Origin: Eutreptiella sp. 'Long Island Sound 2002'
Taxonomy: Eukaryota > Euglenozoa > Euglenophyceae > Eutreptiales > Eutreptiaceae
Direction: 5' to 3'
Length of the DNA: 64,000 nucleotides
NCBI GenBank assembly: GCA_964036045.1
Contig: OZ038385.1
Coordinates: 44,133,722-44,197,721, forward strand
In this document: one piece after another, positions 59,791-64,000 of the stretch
Position numbering within the stretch: position 1 is the stretch's first letter
Layout of the letters: every line of letters begins with the position of its first letter
Program-made: the position numbers and the translations under genes
The notes under the pieces: model-generated
Seen by the model: the letters and a program-made list of their open reading frames with translations, nothing else
What the model was told of the DNA's origin: nothing
Database searches by the model: none

Positions 59791-62700
59791 GGTTGGCCCA
59801 CAACCGCCGTCAGTTTTCCCGTGACCGCGACCGCCGTCGGTTGGCCCGGGACGGCGACCGCCGTCGGTGAGCCCGCAACCGCCGTCAGTTTCCCCGTGAC
59901 CGCGACCGCCGTCGGTTGGCCCGCAACCGTCGTCATTTTCCCCGGGACCGCGACCGCCTTCGGTTGGCCCGCAACCGCCGTCAGTTTCCCCGTGACCGCA
60001 ACCGCCGTCGGTTGGCCCGCAATCGCCGTCAGTTTCCCCGGGACCACGACCGCCGTCGGTTGGCCCGCAACCGCCGTCAATTTCCCCGTGACCGCGACCG
60101 CCGTCGGTTGGCCCGCAACCGCCGTCAATTTCCCCGTGACCGCAACCGCCGTCGGTTGGCCGGCAACCGTCGTCAGTATACCCGGGACCGCGACCGCCGT
60201 CGGTTGGCCCGCAACCGCCGTCAGTTTCCCCGGGACCGCGACCGCCGTCGGTTGGCCCGCAACCGTCGTCAGTTTCCCCGGGACCGCGACCGCCGTCGGT
60301 TGGCCCGCAACCGCCGTCAGTTTCCCCGGGACCGCGACCGCCGTCGGTTGGCCCGCAACCGTCGTCAGTTTTCCGTGACCGCGACCGCCGTCGGTTGGCC
60401 CGCAACCGTCGTCAGTTTTCCCGTGACCGCGACCGCCGTCGGTTGGCCCGCAACCGCCGTCAGTTTCCCCGGGACCGCGACCGCCGTCGGTTGGCCCGCA
60501 ACCGCCGTCAGTTTCCCCGTGACCGCAACCGCCGTCGGTTGGCCGGCAACCGTCGTCAGTTTTCCCGTGACCGCGACCGCCGTCGGTTGGCCCACAACCG
60601 CCGTCACTTTCCCCGGGACCGCGACCGCCGTCGGTTGGCCCGCAACCGCCGTCAGTTCCGCCGGGACCGCGACCGCCGTCGGTTGGCCCGCAACCGCCAT
60701 CATTTTCCGCGGGACCGCGACCGCCTTCCGTTGGCCCGCAACCGCCGTCAGTTTCCCCATGACCGCGACCGCCGTCGGTTGGCCCGCAACCGCCGTCAGT
60801 TTCCCCGGGACCGCGACCGCCGTCGGTTGGCCCGCAACCGTCGTCAGTTTCCCCGGGACCGCGACCGCCGTCAGTTTCCCCGGGACCGCGACCGCCGTCG
60901 GTTGGCCCGCAACCGCCGTCATTTTCCCCGGGACCGCGACCGCCGTCCGTTGGCCCGCAACCGCCGTCAGTTTCCCCGGGACCGCGACCGCCGTCGGTTG
61001 GCCCGCAACCGCCGTCAGTTTCCCCGTGACCGCAACCGCCGTCGGTTGGCCGGCAACCGTCGTCAGTTTTCCCGTGACCGCGACCGCCGTCGGTTGGCCC
61101 GCAACCGCCGTCAATTTCCCCGTGACCGCGACCGCCGTCGGTTGGCCCGCAACCGTCGTCAGTTTCCCCGTGACCGCGACCGCCGTCGGTTGGTCCGCAA
61201 CCGTCATCAGTTTCCCCGTGACCGCGACCGCCGTCGGTTGGCCCGCAACCGCCGTCAATTTCCCCGTGACCGCGACCGCCATCGGTTGGCCCGCAACCGC
61301 CGTCATTTTCCCCGGGACCGCAACCGCCGTCGGTTGGCCCACAACCGCCGTCAGTTTCCCCGTGACCACGACCGCCGTCGGTTGGCCCGGGACCGCGACC
61401 GCCGTCGGTGAGCCCGCAACCGCCGTCAGTTTCCCCGTGACCGCGACCGCCGTCGGTTGGCCCGCAACCGTCGTCATTTTCCCCTGGACCGCGACCGCCT
61501 TCGGTTGGCCCGCAACCGCCGTCAGTTTCCCCGTGACCGCAACCGCCGTCGGTTGGCCCGCAATCGCCGTCAGTTTCCCCGGGACCACGACCGCCGTCGG
61601 TTGGCCCGCAACCGCCGTCAATTTCCCCGTGACCGCGACCGCCGTCGGTTGGCCCGCAACCGCCGTCGATTTCCCCGTGACCGCAACCGCCGTCGGTTGG
61701 CCGGCAACCGTCGTCAGTATACCCGGGACCGCGACCGCCGTCGGTTGGCCCGCAACCGCCGTCAGTTTCCCCGGGACCGCGACCGCCGTCGGTTGGCCCG
61801 CAACCGCCGTCAGTTTCCCCGGGACTGCGACCGCCGTCGGTTGGCCCGCAACCGTCGTCAGTTTTCCGTGACCGCGACCGCCGTCGGTTGGCCCGCAACC
61901 GTCGTCAGTTTTCCCGTGACCGCGACCGCCGTTGGTTGGCCCGCAACCGCCGTCAGTTTCCCCGGGACCGCGACCGCCGTCGGTTGGCCCGCAACCGCCG
62001 TCAGTTTCCCCGTGACCGCAACCGCCGTCGGTTGGCCGGCAACCGTCGTCAGTTTTCCCGTGACCGCGACCGCCGTCGGTTGGCCCACAACCGCCGTCAG
62101 TTTTCCCGGGACCGCAACCGCCGTCGGTTGGCCCGCAACCGCCGTCAGTTTCGCCGGGACCGCGACCGCCGTCGGTTGGCCCGGGACCGCGACCGCCGTC
62201 GGTTGGCCCGCAACCGCCGTCTGTTTCCCCGGGACCGCGACCGCCGTCGGTTGGCCCGCAACCGCCGTCATTTTCCGCGGGACCGCGACCGCCTTCCGTT
62301 GGCCCGCAACCGCCGTCAGTTTCCCCGTGACCGCATCCGCCGTCGGTTGGCCCGGGACCGCGACCGCCGTCGGTTGGCCCGCAACCGCCGTCGGTTGGCC
62401 CGGGACCGCGACCGCCGTCAGTTGGCCCGCAACCGCCGTCAGTTTCCCCGGGACCGCAACCGCCGTCAATTTCACCGGGACCGCAACCGCCGTCGGTTGG
62501 CCCGGGACCGCGACCGCCGTCGGTTGGCCCGCAACCGCCGTCAGTTTCCCCGTGACCGCAACCGCCGTCGGTTGGCCGGCAACCGTCGTCAGTTTCCCCG
62601 GGACCGCGACCGCCGTCGGTTGGCCCGCAACCGCCGTCAGTTTCCCCGGGACAGCGACCGCCGTCGGTTGGCCCGCAACCGTCGTCAGTTTCCCCGGGAC

Positions 62701-64000
62701 CGCGACCGCCGTCGGTTGGCCCGCAACCGCCGTCAGTTTCCCCGGGACCGCGACCGCCGTCGGTTGGCCCGCAACCGTCGTCAGTTTTCCCGTGACCGCA
62801 ACCGCCGTCGGTTGGCCCGCAACCGCCGTCAGTTTCCCCGGGACCGCGACCGCCGTCAGTTGGCCCGCAACCGCCGTCAGTTTCGCCGGGACCGCAACCG
62901 CCGTCGGTTGGCCCGGGACCGCGACCGCCGTCGGTTGGCCCGCAACCGCCGTCAGTTTCCCCGGGACCGCGACCGCCGTCGGTTGGCCCGCAACCGTCGT
63001 CATTTTCCCCGGGACCGCGACCGCCTTCGGTTGGCCCGCCACCGCCGTCAGTTTCCCCGTGACCGCAACCGCCGTCGGTTGGCCCGCAATCGCCGTCAGT
63101 TTCCCCGGGACCGCGACCGCCGTCGGTTGGCCCGCAACCGCCGTCAATTTCCCCGTGACCGCGACCGCCGTCGGTTGGCCCGCAACCGCCGTCATTTTCC
63201 CCCTGACCGCGACCGCCGTCGGTTGGCCCGCAACCGCCGTCAGTTTCGCCGGGACCGCGACCGCCGTCGGTTGGCCCGCAACCGCCGTCAGTTTCCCCGT
63301 GACCGCAACCGCCGTCGGTTGGCCGGCAACCGTCGTCAGTTTCCCCGGGACCGCGACCGCCGTCGGTTGGCCCGCAACCGCCGTCAGTTTCCCCGGGACC
63401 GCGACCGCCGTCGGTTGGCCTCCAACCGTCGTCAGTTTCCCCGGGACCGCGACCGCCGTCGGTTGGCCCGCAACCGCCGTCAGTTTCCCCGGGACCGCGA
63501 CCGCCGTCGGTTGGCCCGCAACCGTCGTCAGTTTTCCCGTGACCGCAACCGCCGTCGGTTGGCCCGCAACCGCCGTCAGTTTCCCCGGGACCGCGACCGC
63601 CGTCGGTTGGCCCGCAACCGCCGTCAGTTTCCCCGGGACCGCGACCGCCGTCGGTTGGCCCGCAACCGCCGTCAGTTTCCCCGTGACCGCGACCGCCGTC
63701 GGTTGGCCGGCAACCGTCGTCAGTTTTCCCGTGACCGCGACCGCCGTCGGTTGGCCCGCAACCGTCGTCAGTTTTCCCGTGACCGCGACCGCCGTCGGTT
63801 GGCCCGCAACCGCCGTCAGTTTCCCCGGGACCGCGACCGCCGTCGGTTGGCCCGCAACCGCCGTCAGTTTCCCCGGGACCGCGACCGCCGTCGGTTGGCC
63901 CGCAACCGCCGTCAGTTTCCCCGTGACCGCAACCGCCGTCGGTTGGCCGGCAACCGTCGTCAGTTTTCCCGTGACCGCGACCGCCGTCGGTTGGCCCGCA
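59791..64000 (+). repeat. 4.2-kb segment, copy 2, running off the window end (offset 7,363)
   Basis: This segment follows 52,428-56,637 to the last base. The left junction is a hybrid: through 59,790 the sequence follows 40,260, and from 59,800 it follows 52,437. The switch therefore lies inside the nine bases GGTTGGCCC at 59,791-59,799. The full period would require sequence beyond 64,000. Confidence 0.8.

Larger units (their letters stand above)
1..64000. repeat. GC-rich 48-bp satellite array filling the window
   Basis: Every stretch read is built from variants of the same 48-bp dimer, from the first base to the last, so both array edges lie outside the window. The consensus has about 21 C, 15 G, 7 T and 5 A per 48 bp on the + strand (75% GC, C-rich strand) and 9 CpG dinucleotides. 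Variation is by substitution at a limited set of positions (GCG or GCA; CCGCC or CCGTC; CCCCGGGACC or CCCCGTGACC; CAGTTT, CAATTT or CATTTT; TTCCCC, TTTCCC or TTCGCC) and by gain or loss of whole subunits. No non-repetitive interval of even 100 bp was seen, so there is no gene-bearing gap to describe. The role is unknown; structural heterochromatin is an inference. Confidence 0.97.

Noticed and set aside
1-64000. CRISPR array (21-27-bp repeats)
   Set aside because: There are no unique spacers; the material between repeats is itself repeat. No cas genes.
1-64000. Telomeric, rDNA or histone-type repeat
   Set aside because: No telomere hexamer, no rRNA-like or unique segment, and the period is 48 bp.
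1-64000. Transposon-derived array
   Set aside because: No terminal repeats, target-site duplications, transposase or reverse-transcriptase remnant could be found in the repeats.

Overview
The whole 64-kb window is one tandem-repeat (satellite) array. I found no unique sequence, no protein-coding gene I would defend, no RNA gene and no transposon. The basic period is 48 bp, made of two related subunits: a 21-bp and a 27-bp monomer that share the core ACCGCCGTC. The consensus dimer is about 75% G+C and carries 9 CpGs per 48 bp. The two monomer tails differ mainly by a hexamer (GGACCG) present in the 27-mer. About 1,300 dimers fill the window, and occasional 27+27 (54-bp) pairs shift the register.

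On top of the 48-bp unit is a second, kilobase-scale layer of long segments copied within the array with private variants intact. Family I (about 1-30.3 kb and 41.5-45.1 kb) is marked by 26-bp subunits that have lost one base, nearly always as pairs whose marker bases lie exactly 218 bp apart. Family II (about 30.3-41.5 kb and 45.9-64 kb) lacks these pairs and instead carries a 1-bp deletion in a TTTTCCC tract at six places. Clear long-range copies are: 1-12,491 repeated at 16,054-28,544 (offset 16,053; only two differences noticed); 5,861-8,917 repeated at 9,435-12,491 (offset 3,574); a 1,158-bp tandem duplication from 31,115; a 1,698-bp tandem duplication around 38-41 kb; a 3.43-3.56-kb tandem repeat at 45.9-53 kb; about 37.6-40.24 kb repeated at 57.1-59.77 kb (offset 19,530); and 52.43-56.64 kb repeated at 59.79-64.0 kb (offset 7,363). 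Several junctions are hybrids whose breakpoints narrow to fewer than 20 bp, as expected for unequal exchange between out-of-register copies.

The very long open reading frames (hundreds to about 2,900 codons, overlapping on both strands) are artefacts. 21, 27 and 48 are multiples of three and the GC-rich unit holds few stops, so five of six frames stay open together. No single frame is protected by the substitutions, and 1-bp length changes break the frames.

The organism cannot be identified from this sequence. A gene-free satellite of this length with nested higher-order structure points to a eukaryotic heterochromatic, pericentromeric, subtelomeric or otherwise repeat-rich locus (inference). 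The high CpG density suggests either very recent amplification or little CpG methylation-driven decay. The array runs off both ends of the window, so its true size is unknown. Because everything is repetitive, misassembly of the long near-identical copies is a real alternative to biological duplication.
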